The notes: a model not told the origin generated them from the sequence alone. Positions 44,807-52,784 are shown, counted from the first letter of the stretch. The stretch: 64,000 nt of DNA from Castellaniella sp036379515 (GCF_036379515.1 NZ_DASVGN010000015.1:1-64000); one strand, 5' to 3'. Made by a program: numbers and translations.

Positions 44807-44890
44807 CTCAGTCAGACCATTTGTTGTGTTTTTCACCCGCCCGTGCAAGGTGCACGGAGGGTGGCCCTTTGTCAAAACCAAGGAATCATC

Positions 44891-45460
44891 ATGTCCATCA
44901 AAGTCCTCGCTATTGGCGGTAGCCTGCGTAAGGGTTCTTTCAATCACCTGTTGCTGGAGCAGGCCAAACGCCAGGCGCCTGAAGGCATGGATGTCCAGAT
45001 TGCAGATCTATCGGGCGTGCCACTGTACAACGGCGACGTGCAGGAACAAGGCTTCCCGGCCGCCGTGCAGGCCTTGGCCGCGCAGGTGCAGGCTGCCGAT
45101 GCGCTTCTGATTGCAACCCCCGAATACAACTATTCGTTCTCGGGTGTGCTCAAGAACGCCATCGATTGGCTGTCGCGTGTGCCAGGTGCCGTGTTCCAGG
45201 GTAAGCCCGTAGCGCTCGCCAGCGCCTCGATGGGCGGGATGGGCGGTGTTCGGGCCCAGTACCAACTGCGCCAAGTGCTGGTTTTCCTCGATGTTCATCC
45301 CCTGAACAAGCCGGAACTCTTCGTGTCTGCCGCGCACGAGAAGTTCTCGGCTTCGGGCGAACTCACCGACGAATTCTCGCGCCAGGGACTGGACAATCTT
45401 CTGGCGGCCCTGGCCGGTGCGGTGCAGCGCACGCAAGAACTCGAAGCACAGGCGGCGTGA
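44891..45460 (+). CDS. NADPH-dependent FMN reductase (quinone/chromate reductase type)
   Basis: A 189-residue flavodoxin-fold enzyme (ChrR/SsuE-like family). It has AIGGSLRKGSFNHLLLEQA, the flavin-loop IATPEYNYSFSGVLKNAIDWLSR, FQGKPVALASASMGGMGGVRAQ and HPLNKPELFV. It reduces FMN, quinones or chromate with NAD(P)H. ATG at 44891 has AAGGAATC upstream. It follows pirin by 84 bases. Confidence 0.92.
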   Translation: MSIKVLAIGGSLRKGSFNHLLLEQAKRQAPEGMDVQIADLSGVPLYNGDVQEQGFPAAVQALAAQVQAADALLIATPEYNYSFSGVLKNAIDWLSRVPGAVFQGKPVALASASMGGMGGVRAQYQLRQVLVFLDVHPLNKPELFVSAAHEKFSASGELTDEFSRQGLDNLLAALAGAVQRTQELEAQAA

Positions 45461-45524
45461 GCCTCTGATGCGGCTGTGGACAGCATTGCACTCGTGGTGC
45501 TGCCCACAGCAGGGTGTACCAGAT

Positions 45525-45563
45525 GCAAAAACCCCGCCTCGGTTGTCGAAGCGGGGTTTTTGC
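45525..45563. terminator. Bidirectional hairpin terminator
   Basis: GCAAAAACCCCGC (45525-45537) pairs with GCGGGGTTTTTGC (45551-45563) across a 13-base loop. It lies between the FMN reductase and the convergent secreted-protein gene and can serve both. Confidence 0.8.
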
Positions 45564-45582
45564 GTTGTGGATCGTGGTGAAA

Positions 45583-45900
45583 TCAGTGGCGCCAGTGGTC
45601 TCGGTCACCATGGTGCCGGCCCCAGCGTTCTGCCACGTGACGGTCGTAGTGGCCGCGACCGCGCCATCCATATCCATAGTAGTAGCCTGGGCCGTAGATC
45701 GGACGAGGTGCCACGACGACTGCGGGCGGGCCGTAGTAATAGACCGGCGGAGGCGGTGGCGGCGGGTAGTAGGCGGGCCCACCCACCACGATCCCCGGAA
45801 TCCCGATCGCGATTCCGACGTGCACACCCCCTGCCTGGGCCACTGGCCCGGCAGCCATGGCGCCGATGACCAGCGCTGCTGCGAGCATGGCTTTTTTCAT
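45583..45900 (-). CDS. Secreted Tyr/Pro/Gly-rich low-complexity protein
   Basis: A 105-residue product with a signal peptide (MKKAMLAAALVIGAMAAGPVAQA). The mature part has a polyproline run (YYPPPPPPPVYYYGPPA), Tyr/Gly stretches (YGPGYYYGYGWRGRGHYD) and a His/Arg/Asp-rich tail (RHHGDRDHWRH) that may bind metal. Low-complexity secreted proteins of this kind are common in Burkholderiales and of unknown role. The signal peptide fixes the start at 45900. Confidence 0.75.
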   Translation of the reverse strand: MKKAMLAAALVIGAMAAGPVAQAGGVHVGIAIGIPGIVVGGPAYYPPPPPPPVYYYGPPAVVVAPRPIYGPGYYYGYGWRGRGHYDRHVAERWGRHHGDRDHWRH

Positions 45901-46046
45901 GAGCAGTTCCTGTTGATGAATTGAGGCCATTGTGACTGATTTGCTGAGGCAGATTGTGAGTGCACTATGGTGAGTCGCATCAAAACGCTACTGAAAGCAG
46001 GCTTTGTCCTGATTCGGAACAACTGCATACGTTTGTTGCCTGGCGC

Positions 46047-46715
46047 TCAGTGTTGCCGGTCGAAGAAGGCGAGCGTGCGCTCCCAGGCCAGGCGGGCTGC
46101 GCCCTCGTGGTAGGCCGAGTTGCCTTCACGTCCAAAGGCATGGCCAGCCCCTGGGTAGGTGTAAATGGCCAGATCTGGCTGGGCCGCGCGAATGGTCGCC
46201 ACGTCGTCTTGGCTGATGTGTTGGTCGTCCTCGCCAAAGTGAAGCTGCACGGGGATCTTGGGTTGATCGTGGCAGTGGTTCACGATGCCGCCACCATACC
46301 AGCATGACGCAGCCGCAAAGCTTGTGCTGGTGCAGGCAGCGCGCCACGTCATGTAGCCACCCCAGCAGTAGCCCGTGATCATCTTTTGGGCGCGCTGGCC
46401 GAGTGCCGCGGCGGCTGCCTCGATGTCGAGCAAGGCGTCGATATCCGTCACCGACTTGCGCAGCGCCATGCCGCGATGCCGCCCCGGAAGATCGTAGTTC
46501 AGCTGAATGCCCGCTTCAGCGCCCGGCGACCGGTCAAACAGAGAAGGGCAGATCGCACGGTAGCCGTGTTCGGCATAGTGTTCTGCCATTTGGCGGATGT
46601 GCGCGTTGATGCCGAAGATCTCAGGCAGGATCACGATCCCCCGAGAAGCATTTTCAGGACCCGTGATCCATGCGGTGAATCGGTGGCCGTCAGAGGCAGT
46701 GAGCAACATGTCCAT
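46047..46715 (-). CDS. Dienelactone hydrolase family protein
   Basis: A 222-residue alpha/beta hydrolase. The nucleophile Cys lies in ITGYCWGGYMTWRAA (G-x-C-x-G-G), followed by the Asp region HFGEDDQHIS and the His in PGAGHAFGR. The family opens dienelactones in the modified ortho (chlorocatechol) pathway and includes general carboxymethylenebutenolidases. No chlorocatechol genes are adjacent, so it is likely a housekeeping or broad hydrolase. Confidence 0.93.
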   Translation of the reverse strand: MDMLLTASDGHRFTAWITGPENASRGIVILPEIFGINAHIRQMAEHYAEHGYRAICPSLFDRSPGAEAGIQLNYDLPGRHRGMALRKSVTDIDALLDIEAAAAALGQRAQKMITGYCWGGYMTWRAACTSTSFAAASCWYGGGIVNHCHDQPKIPVQLHFGEDDQHISQDDVATIRAAQPDLAIYTYPGAGHAFGREGNSAYHEGAARLAWERTLAFFDRQH

Positions 46716-46956
46716 GAGAAGTGTCCAATTCGTTGAAGGGGTGCTTTTGCACCCTATCGTACGCCATTGGTTGGAGGTTGAATCTCAAGCGTCGATTCTG
46801 ACGGATTTCTTAATTGATTCATGTTGATACACGATTTTCACAATGTTCTTAAATAGTCTCTGAATCGGCCTGTCAGGGGCTATAAACCGGCGTGCAAAGG
46901 TCGTAAAACCATGCGGGGCATTGCCCTTGTTTGCTGACCCGCTTGGAGCACCCATT

Positions 46957-48378
46957 ATGGCTTCCGTGATTCCGACTGATTCTTCGACCAACGCACAGTT
47001 TTCTTCGCTGGGGGTTGGGTCCGGCCTGCCGCTAGGCACCTTGCTCACGCAATTACAGACCAGTGAACAGGCCTCTCTGCAACCCATTCAGCAGCAGGAA
47101 GACTCTGCCAATGCCACCCTGTCCGCCTATGGCCAGCTTCAAGGGGCCGTCACGGCGCTGCAGACGGCTGCAGAAACGTTGACGACGCCAGGCACTTTCA
47201 ACGCCCTGAAGACCAACGTCAGTGGCTCGGGCTTCACCGCCAGCGCGGCCAGCGGCGCCGTCGCGGGCCAGTACAGCGTCACGGTGGAACAGTTGGCCAA
47301 GTCGCAAACCCTGTACACGGCAGGGCAGCCCAGCGCCACCACCGCCAATGGCACTGGCGGCACATTGACCTTTACATTGGGCGATGGCACCACGCATACC
47401 CTGGATCTCACCGGCAAAGACACCTCGCTCAACGGCCTGGTCGGTGCAATCAACAGCACCCCAGGGCTAGGTGTTTCTGCCACTCTGGTGAATGACGGCT
47501 CTGCCAGTCCCGACCATCTGCTCTTGATCGCCAACAAGACCGGGATCCAGGGCGCCGTCACCCAGATCAGCAGCAGCAACACCAACCTGCAGACCATGCT
47601 GGGTTTTGGGCAGGGCACTACTTCTACCGTGACTGAAGACCCGGCCGCCAATGCGCAGCTGCATGTCGATGGCATTGCGGTTACCAGCCAAAGCAACACG
47701 GTGCAGGACGCCATCAACGGTGTGACGCTTACGTTGAATGCCGTGAATGCCACGCCCTCCACCCTGACCGTCGCGCAAGATAACACCAGCGTGACGCAAG
47801 CCTTGCAAGGCTTCATCGTGGCGTACAACACGCTGCAGTCCGGCATCCAGTCCCTGACGGCTTTTGATACCTCCAATGGCACAGGCAGCGTGCTTACGGG
47901 AGATTCCCTGGCCCGTGAACTCCAAGGCCAGACGCAAAATGCCTTGAACACTTTTTCTTCCGGGGGCGTGCTGGATTCTCTGTTCCAGATGGGCGTGAGC
48001 TCGGACCCACTGACGGGCCAGCTCAGCCTGGACACCACAGCGTTTTCGCAGGCGTTGGCGACCAACCCCAGCGACGTGCAGAACGTTCTGGGCGGTGCCT
48101 CGGGCGTGGGTAATGCCATGCAGACGCTGACCACCCATATGCTGGATACGGGTGGCCTGTTTTCGAATGCGACCAATGGCTTGAACGCCACGATCAAGGA
48201 TCTGCAGTCCCAATACACCGAGCAATCCAACCGGATCAGTGATGACATCGCCAACTACCGCTCGCAGTTCACGGCGCTCGACTCGATGGTGGCACAGATG
48301 AATTCGCTGAGCACGTATCTCACCCAGCAGCTCTCGAGCATCAGCAGCAGCTCCAGCTCAAGCTCGTCTGGCAAGTAG
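46957..48378 (+). CDS. fliD: Flagellar hook-associated protein 2 (filament cap)
   Basis: A 473-residue FliD. The N-terminal domain starts FSSLGVGSGLPLGTLLTQLQTSEQASL, the middle includes YSVTVEQLAKSQTLYTAG, and the C-terminal domain has FQMGVSSDPLTGQLSLDTTAFSQAL and DLQSQYTEQSNRISDDIANYRSQF. It ends with a Ser tract. FliD caps the growing filament and folds flagellin. ATG at 46957 has TTGGAG upstream. No other flagellar gene is near; ssrA follows. Upstream, only a poor FliA-like match was seen. Confidence 0.92.
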   Translation: MASVIPTDSSTNAQFSSLGVGSGLPLGTLLTQLQTSEQASLQPIQQQEDSANATLSAYGQLQGAVTALQTAAETLTTPGTFNALKTNVSGSGFTASAASGAVAGQYSVTVEQLAKSQTLYTAGQPSATTANGTGGTLTFTLGDGTTHTLDLTGKDTSLNGLVGAINSTPGLGVSATLVNDGSASPDHLLLIANKTGIQGAVTQISSSNTNLQTMLGFGQGTTSTVTEDPAANAQLHVDGIAVTSQSNTVQDAINGVTLTLNAVNATPSTLTVAQDNTSVTQALQGFIVAYNTLQSGIQSLTAFDTSNGTGSVLTGDSLARELQGQTQNALNTFSSGGVLDSLFQMGVSSDPLTGQLSLDTTAFSQALATNPSDVQNVLGGASGVGNAMQTLTTHMLDTGGLFSNATNGLNATIKDLQSQYTEQSNRISDDIANYRSQFTALDSMVAQMNSLSTYLTQQLSSISSSSSSSSSGK

Positions 48379-48420
48379 GCATCGGCGCGAGGCGATGCCC
48401 CATCGTTTCGCAAATACAGG

Positions 48421-48426
48421 TAAAAT
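48421..48426 (+). promoter_or_regulatory. Candidate -10 of ssrA
   Basis: TAAAAT lies ten bases before the mature tmRNA 5' end. No good -35 is visible. Confidence 0.4.
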
Positions 48427-48435
48427 GACAAGTCT

Positions 48436-48800
48436 GGGGCCGACTTGGCTTCGACGTGGGTCGCAAAACAAGATAGTGCATACCGAGCACCAGTTCGCTC
48501 GTAAATCCACTGGAAATCTACAAACGCCAACGACGAGCGTTTCGCTCTAGCTGCTTAGGCAGTGAGCCGCTACACCGACTGGTCCCTGGGTCGGGTGGGG
48601 TCAAACCCACAGTAGCGTCATCTACAGGGAATCGGGTTCGATCAGGTCACTGGGTCGGGTCTTAAACTAAAGTGAATCGCCGCGGAAGGGCCTGTCGTCC
48701 GGCATGATCCAAGGTTAAAACTCAAAATAGGCCGACTAAGTATGTAGATCTACTTGCAGAGGGCTTGCGGACGGGGGTTCAATTCCCCCCGGCTCCACCA
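48436..48800 (+). ncRNA. ssrA: tmRNA
   Basis: A 365-base tmRNA rescues stalled ribosomes and tags the incomplete protein for proteolysis. The 5' end GGGGCCGACTTGGCTTCGACG and the 3' end GGTTCAATTCCCCCCGGCTCCACCA form the tRNA-like half. The reading frame for the tag begins at GCC 48526 and reads ANDERFALAA, then stop TAG at 48556-48558. Pseudoknot-rich sequence lies between. The tag is as in Alcaligenaceae. A strong terminator follows. Confidence 0.97.
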
Positions 48801-48806
48801 GTTTTC

Positions 48807-48831
48807 AGGGCCCGGAAAATCTCCGGGCCCT
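48807..48831 (+). terminator. Rho-independent terminator of ssrA
   Basis: AGGGCCCGGA (48807-48816), 5-base loop and TCCGGGCCCT (48822-48831) form a perfect 10-bp stem followed by TTTTCTTTG, six bases after the tmRNA CCA end. Confidence 0.92.
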
Positions 48832-49062
48832 TTTTCTTTGAGCGATTCCCCGCACCACGCGGGGTTCTTGCCGCTGGTGCTGCGGGTGGCTAGCCGTCAG
48901 AACGCCTGGAATCAGTCGCCCTTGTCGCCCGAGCCGTCTCTATTCTCTGTTTGCCTTGCGGGTAGGCGCAAGGGGCGGTCTATAAAATCAATCACTTGCG
49001 CGTGCCGGTTCATTGTCAGCCATGGTGATCAGCCGGGTGTTCGAACACCTTTGAGACAGTGG

Positions 49063-49112
49063 CATCATGACTCATCTTGATTTATCATGAAACATCAAGA
49101 TGAGTCATGATG
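49063..49112 (+). promoter_or_regulatory. Toxin-antitoxin operator, 19-bp perfect inverted repeat
   Basis: CATCATGACTCATCTTGAT (49063-49081) is repeated inverted at 49094-49112 with a 12-base loop. The right arm runs into the antitoxin ribosome binding site. TCATGA occurs three times within it. Antitoxins of this kind bind such sites and repress their own operon. Confidence 0.8.
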
Positions 49113-49121
49113 GAGGTGGCG

Positions 49122-49352
49122 ATGTCAACTGTCATCCGTGAAAAATTTTCCTCTCAGGCCGCGCCGGATGTCCTGGCGGCCTTGCGCCAGATCGCTGAAA
49201 GCCAAGGACGCCAGTTTCAGTCGGTGCTTGATGATGCCCTGCGTGACTACATCGACCGTCAGCAGAAGGAACGTCCCCGCCGCCACGTCATGGCCTCGTT
49301 CGCATCCAGCCTGGACGAGTTCGATAGCCTTTATCGCGAACTGGCCAAGTAA
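49122..49352 (+). CDS. Antitoxin of a Doc-type toxin-antitoxin pair
   Basis: A 76-residue protein starting MSTVIREKFSSQAAPDVLAALRQIAESQGRQFQSVLDDALRDYI, the ribbon-helix-helix-like region, with a C-terminal part (HVMASFASSLDEFDSLYRELAK) that probably wraps the toxin. ATG at 49122 with GGAGG five bases upstream is preferred over two earlier ATGs inside the operator. The toxin gene begins 3 bases after its stop. Confidence 0.85.
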   Translation: MSTVIREKFSSQAAPDVLAALRQIAESQGRQFQSVLDDALRDYIDRQQKERPRRHVMASFASSLDEFDSLYRELAK

Positions 49353-49355
49353 TCT

Positions 49356-49736
49356 GTGGCTCACGATTACCTGACCGTGGCCGATGTGCTTGGGATGTAC
49401 ACGGTGTTGATGCAACGTTACGGTGGTGCGCCAGGCGTGCGCGACCCCGGAGCGCTGGAGGCCGCCCTGTTTCGTCCGCAGACGGGCTACTACGACGACA
49501 TCGTGGCTGAGGCGGCTGCGCTGCTTGAGAGCCTGGCGATCAACCACCCGTTCGTGGATGGCAACAAGCGCATTTCTTTTGCTGCAGTCGACGTGTTTCT
49601 GCGAATCAACGGCTGGTGCCTGCAGCGCGCGCCGATGCAGATTCACGCCGAGATGATCCAGATGTTTGAGTCAAGGACGTTCGATATCGGCCGTCTCGAT
49701 CCCTGGCTGCGGTCTTTCGCTGTTGCCACCGAGTGA
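49356..49736 (+). CDS. Doc/Fic family toxin
   Basis: A 126-residue Fic-fold protein starting with GTG. The active-site loop reads HPFVDGNKRISFA, with catalytic His, the G-N-K pair and the ring-closing Arg present. Doc toxins phosphorylate EF-Tu; other Fic toxins transfer AMP. The short form and the antitoxin-first order fit the Doc (phd/doc-like) branch. It is coupled to the antitoxin with a 3-base gap. Confidence 0.88.
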   Translation: MAHDYLTVADVLGMYTVLMQRYGGAPGVRDPGALEAALFRPQTGYYDDIVAEAAALLESLAINHPFVDGNKRISFAAVDVFLRINGWCLQRAPMQIHAEMIQMFESRTFDIGRLDPWLRSFAVATE

Positions 49737-49769
49737 TGCAATGAACCAGAAAACACCGAACGTGCAGAC

Positions 49770-50423
49770 CTAGGCTGCCATGGCATCAGCAACCTGCCGC
49801 AAAGCCTGCTCGAAGGTCTCGGGGGCCTGCCCGCCCTGGATCAGATGCCGGTCATTCAGAATGATGGAAGGGACGGAATTGATACCCTGTTGGGTGTAAA
49901 AGCGTTCGCGTGCTCGTACTGCCGCCGAGAACTCGTCGGAATCCAGAATCTCGCGCGCACGGTCCTGGTTCAGTCCCGACTCGCGGCACAGCCTGATCAG
50001 GGTCTCGTGGTCGCTGGGATTCTCGCCATCAGTGAAATACGCCTTCAAAAGCGCATGTTTCAAAGCCAGTTGATGGCCCTCGAGGCCAGCCCAGTGCAGC
50101 AGTCGATGCGCATCGAAGGTGTTGTATGTATGCGTGCGCTTGTCCATATTGAAGGTGAAGCCGACCTCGCGGCCTCGTGCCGTGATGACTTCGCCATTGT
50201 GGCGCACCTGTTCGGGCGTCATCCCGTACTTGCGCGAGAGACGCTCCACAGTATTCTGGCCCTCGGGCGGCATGTCTGGGTTCAGCTCAAAGGGTTGGAA
50301 ATGAAGTTCTGCCTCGATTTCGCCGTCGACCCTGGACAATGCCTGCTCCAGCGAGCTCAATCCCACCGCGCACCAGGGACAAGACACGTCGGAGACAAAA
50401 TCGATCTTGATACGGGTGACCAT
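49770..50423 (-). CDS. DsbA family oxidoreductase, FrnE-like
   Basis: A 217-residue thioredoxin-fold protein with the CPWC active site at FVSDVSCPWCAVGLSSLEQAL and the cis-Pro region GINSVPSIILNDRHLIQGGQ. No signal peptide is present, so it acts in the cytoplasm like FrnE/2-hydroxychromene-2-carboxylate isomerase-like proteins, which are linked to polyketide biosynthesis or oxidative-stress response. It is convergent with the toxin gene. Confidence 0.92.
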   Translation of the reverse strand: MVTRIKIDFVSDVSCPWCAVGLSSLEQALSRVDGEIEAELHFQPFELNPDMPPEGQNTVERLSRKYGMTPEQVRHNGEVITARGREVGFTFNMDKRTHTYNTFDAHRLLHWAGLEGHQLALKHALLKAYFTDGENPSDHETLIRLCRESGLNQDRAREILDSDEFSAAVRARERFYTQQGINSVPSIILNDRHLIQGGQAPETFEQALRQVADAMAA

Positions 50424-50684
50424 GTGAGGCTCCTATCACTAGATGGCAACTGCCCCATTTTATCCAAGGGTAGTCGCGAAATCGGACATGCCTCCAGATC
50501 GCAATACAAACGACCCATCAGAATTTGTGAACCGCTTGAAGGGCGTGGGCATACGAAGCTGGAAAGCACGGTTCGCTATCTCGGCACTAAGATACGAACC
50601 TCACCACTCGAAACCAGTCGTTGACGTCATGAGGTCGGTGATGACTGTGAACGCTAATGGGAGTTTTACCCTTCTTTGGGACAT

Positions 50685-51407
50685 TCAGACGAGCATGCGC
50701 CCGCCGTCAACGATCAGCACTTGGCCTGTTGTGCAGCCGCCACGCATCAGATAGAGATAAGCCTGCGCTACCTCCGCCGGGTCAGCAGCCCTGGGGAGTG
50801 GTTGGCGCTCGGTCATTTTGCGGATCACATCCGCAGGCCACGGCGCCAATAGCTCGGTAAGCACCGGCCCTGGGCAGACCGAGTTGACTCGTAGCGGCGC
50901 CAGGTCTACGGCCAGACCACGGACTAGGTGTTCTATCGCGCCAGCGAATGCCGTTGCTAACGGGACACCCTTTCTCGGCATGTGAGCTAGCAGTCCGTTG
51001 GTAAGCGTGATTGAGCCATGTTCCGATAGACGCGGCTGGGCATGCTTGATCGCCATCAGTGCGCCCCAGAAGCGTACTTTCAACCCCGCGCTAGCTGCAG
51101 CAATATCCAGTTGCGAGAGCGGGACCGGTGCTGCCGCAGCCCCATCACCCGCTGTGAACACCAGATGGTCGAAGCTCTCCAGCGCGCCGAAGAAGGCGGC
51201 GACGCTATCTTCGTCCCGGACATCCACCACGGCACCCGACGCGCCAGCACCTAGCCGCTGCGTCGCAGCATCCACCTTTGCCTGGCTACTCGAGCCGATC
51301 ATCACCCGTGCACCCTCGGCAAGAGCCCCCTCGGCGACAGCGTACCCTATGCCGGAGCTGCCGCCGATGATCACTACGGTTTGATGATGAAGTATGGAGA
51401 CGGACAT
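50685..51407 (-). CDS. SDR-family protein lacking the catalytic Tyr-x-x-x-Lys
   Basis: A 240-residue Rossmann protein with the N-terminal nucleotide motif VVIIGGSSGIGYAVAEGAL, FDHLVFTAGDGAAA and the C-terminal VNSVCPGPVLTELL. Where the catalytic YxxxK should be, the sequence reads PLATAFAGAIEHLV, with no Tyr or Lys at either place. A subfamily of SDRs with a changed motif exists, so this may be a binding protein or use another mechanism. A Fur-box-like site lies 90 bases upstream. Confidence 0.8.
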   Translation of the reverse strand: MSVSILHHQTVVIIGGSSGIGYAVAEGALAEGARVMIGSSSQAKVDAATQRLGAGASGAVVDVRDEDSVAAFFGALESFDHLVFTAGDGAAAAPVPLSQLDIAAASAGLKVRFWGALMAIKHAQPRLSEHGSITLTNGLLAHMPRKGVPLATAFAGAIEHLVRGLAVDLAPLRVNSVCPGPVLTELLAPWPADVIRKMTERQPLPRAADPAEVAQAYLYLMRGGCTTGQVLIVDGGRMLV

Positions 51408-51796
51408 GGCTGCGCTTCCCTTAACTCAGAGATGGATCGTGTTGATCGCGTCAGGCGAGGCGGCTCACCTTCCGGTCGACGAGAAAATTCGCATTAAATG
51501 ATAATCATTTTAAGTGCAGGGTGGTCCATTGGAAAAGCCCTTCTCTGGTTCTCGTTGAACGTTCACGTCGCGGAATTTTGAATCAGTCCCGCTCCAAGTT
51601 GAAAGTAGTCGCCCAGACGGGCCACGATGCAGCATTGGGTGTGGGTTTCGCGTCGAGTCGGCGCGTATCTGGTTGCAGTTGACCAAGGGGCTTTAATAGC
51701 CCTTCGCCGAGTAGGCTCCCTGGAATGCCAGATGTCTTGCCGTATAAGATGGGGCGGTTACACACGAGGAAAATACGCTTTCCAAGGAGACCCGAT
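51408..51796. other. Divergent intergenic region between SDR and EF-hand genes
   Basis: About 390 bases between the minus-strand SDR gene and the plus-strand secreted-protein gene. No coding frame with a ribosome binding site was seen. Its one clear element is the Fur-box-like palindrome at 51496-51510 (own entry). A GGGCT/AGCCC stem near 51688-51702 is short and probably chance. Confidence 0.55.
51496..51510. promoter_or_regulatory. Fur-box-like site
   Basis: AAATGAT-A-ATCATTT is a perfect 7-1-7 palindrome and matches 13 contiguous positions of the core of the E. coli Fur consensus (AATGATAATCATT). It lies about 90 bases before the SDR start on the minus strand and nearly 300 bases before the EF-hand protein on the plus strand. 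Fur with Fe(II) would repress; SDR is the likelier target. Confidence 0.55.
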
Positions 51797-52438
51797 ATGA
51801 AATCCAAAAACCTCATCCTGGCCGCAAGCTGCGCGGCGGCATTTGCATTTGGCGCGGGGCCTGGGGCGCAGGCCGCAACCACCGAGACCTACGTGGCCCA
51901 TCTCATTCCCATGAATACGCAGGTTACGCATTCCGACACTACGGGTGAAGCGCAATTTCGCGTCAATGGCGACAAACTGACGATCGATATTCGCGTGAAG
52001 AATGCGCCGGGCGGTATTGTCCACTGGCAACACTTTCACGGGATGGCCGATGGCAGCGCCGCAAACTGCCCGACCCTGGGTGCCGACACCAATGGCGATC
52101 ATATCGTCGACCTGATCGAAACAGGGCCTGCGGCGGGCACCACCATGGTGCCGTTCGATCGACATCCTGCCGCCATGGACGTCGCGCACGGTCACTATCC
52201 CAAGGCTTCAGCCGATGGCAGTTACCACTATCACGAGGTGGTGTCCCTGAAGGCGCTTTCCGCATCCTTTGCCAAGGCTTTCAAGGGCCAGCCTCTTGAT
52301 CTCGACAAACGCGTGGTCCTCATCCATGGGGTTCCCGCCGACACCCCGCTGCCTGCTACGGTCCAATCCCTGGGCCCGATCCCGGCTGCTGTAACCTTGC
52401 CCATTGCCTGCGGCAAGATTGAGCGCGTACAACGTTGA
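51797..52438 (+). CDS. Secreted protein with EF-hand-like loop
   Basis: A 213-residue product with a signal peptide (MKSKNLILAASCAAAFAFGA, cleaved near residue 26). The mature part has HSDTTGEAQFRVNGDKLTIDIRVKNAPGGIVHWQHFHG, resembling CHRD-type or Cu/Zn superoxide dismutase-like folds. The loop DTNGDHIVDLIE has the D-x-N-x-D spacing of an EF-hand calcium site. His is abundant (HWQHFHG, DVAHGHYP, YHYHE), possibly for metal. AAGGAGA precedes the ATG. Function unknown. Confidence 0.65.
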   Translation: MKSKNLILAASCAAAFAFGAGPGAQAATTETYVAHLIPMNTQVTHSDTTGEAQFRVNGDKLTIDIRVKNAPGGIVHWQHFHGMADGSAANCPTLGADTNGDHIVDLIETGPAAGTTMVPFDRHPAAMDVAHGHYPKASADGSYHYHEVVSLKALSASFAKAFKGQPLDLDKRVVLIHGVPADTPLPATVQSLGPIPAAVTLPIACGKIERVQR

Positions 52439-52494
52439 GAGCACGCGCAGTTCTGCGAGCGCGCAGCGCTCGTGGAGCTTGGCCAATCGAGGGC

Positions 52495-52522
52495 TAAAGT
52501 AATGACCCATACAGGTCGTTAA
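52495..52522 (+). promoter_or_regulatory. Candidate FliA (sigma-28) promoter of the YjfB gene
   Basis: TAAAGTAA (52495-52502), 12 bases and GTCGTTAA (52515-52522) resemble the FliA consensus TAAAGTTT-N11-GCCGATAA; 6 of 8 match in each box with a spacer one base long. It is 49 bases before the YjfB ATG. Confidence 0.45.
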
Positions 52523-52571
52523 GCTCAGGGCCGAGGGTCTATTCTTGGGCCCGCAGAGAAGGAGAATTCAT

Positions 52572-52784
52572 ATGGCAGCAACTGATTCAGTGCAAGCGGC
52601 CGTCGCGCAGGCCGTTGGCCTGCAAAACGCAAACGCACAGACCGATGCGCAAAATGCGCTTTTGCGCAAGACACTCGATGCGCAGGCGCAGACAATCACC
52701 TCACTGGTTCAGGGCGCGGTCACCGGCCCCCAGAAGCTGGCTGACTCGGGGACCGTGGGTACGCAGCTGCACACCACGGCCTGA
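52572..52784 (+). CDS. YjfB-like putative motility protein
   Basis: A 70-residue protein with VQAAVAQAVGLQNANAQTDAQNALLRKTLDAQAQTITSLVQGA. This resembles the YjfB_motility family, short helical proteins in flagellated bacteria. ATG at 52572 with AAGGAG upstream gives the likely start. A FliA-like promoter lies about 50 bases upstream. It stands alone, away from flagellar genes, as does fliD. Confidence 0.65.
   Translation: MAATDSVQAAVAQAVGLQNANAQTDAQNALLRKTLDAQAQTITSLVQGAVTGPQKLADSGTVGTQLHTTA

Noticed and set aside
46841..46910. FliA-type promoter before fliD
   Set aside because: Only a 3-of-8 match for the first box at the right spacing; not convincing.
47139..48254. 371-residue frame antisense to fliD
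   Set aside because: fliD is certain on the plus strand; the antisense frame has no family resemblance.
48801..49062. Attachment-site duplicate of the ssrA 3' end, as sign of an integrated island
   Set aside because: No second copy of the ssrA 3' end and no integrase were seen in the window.
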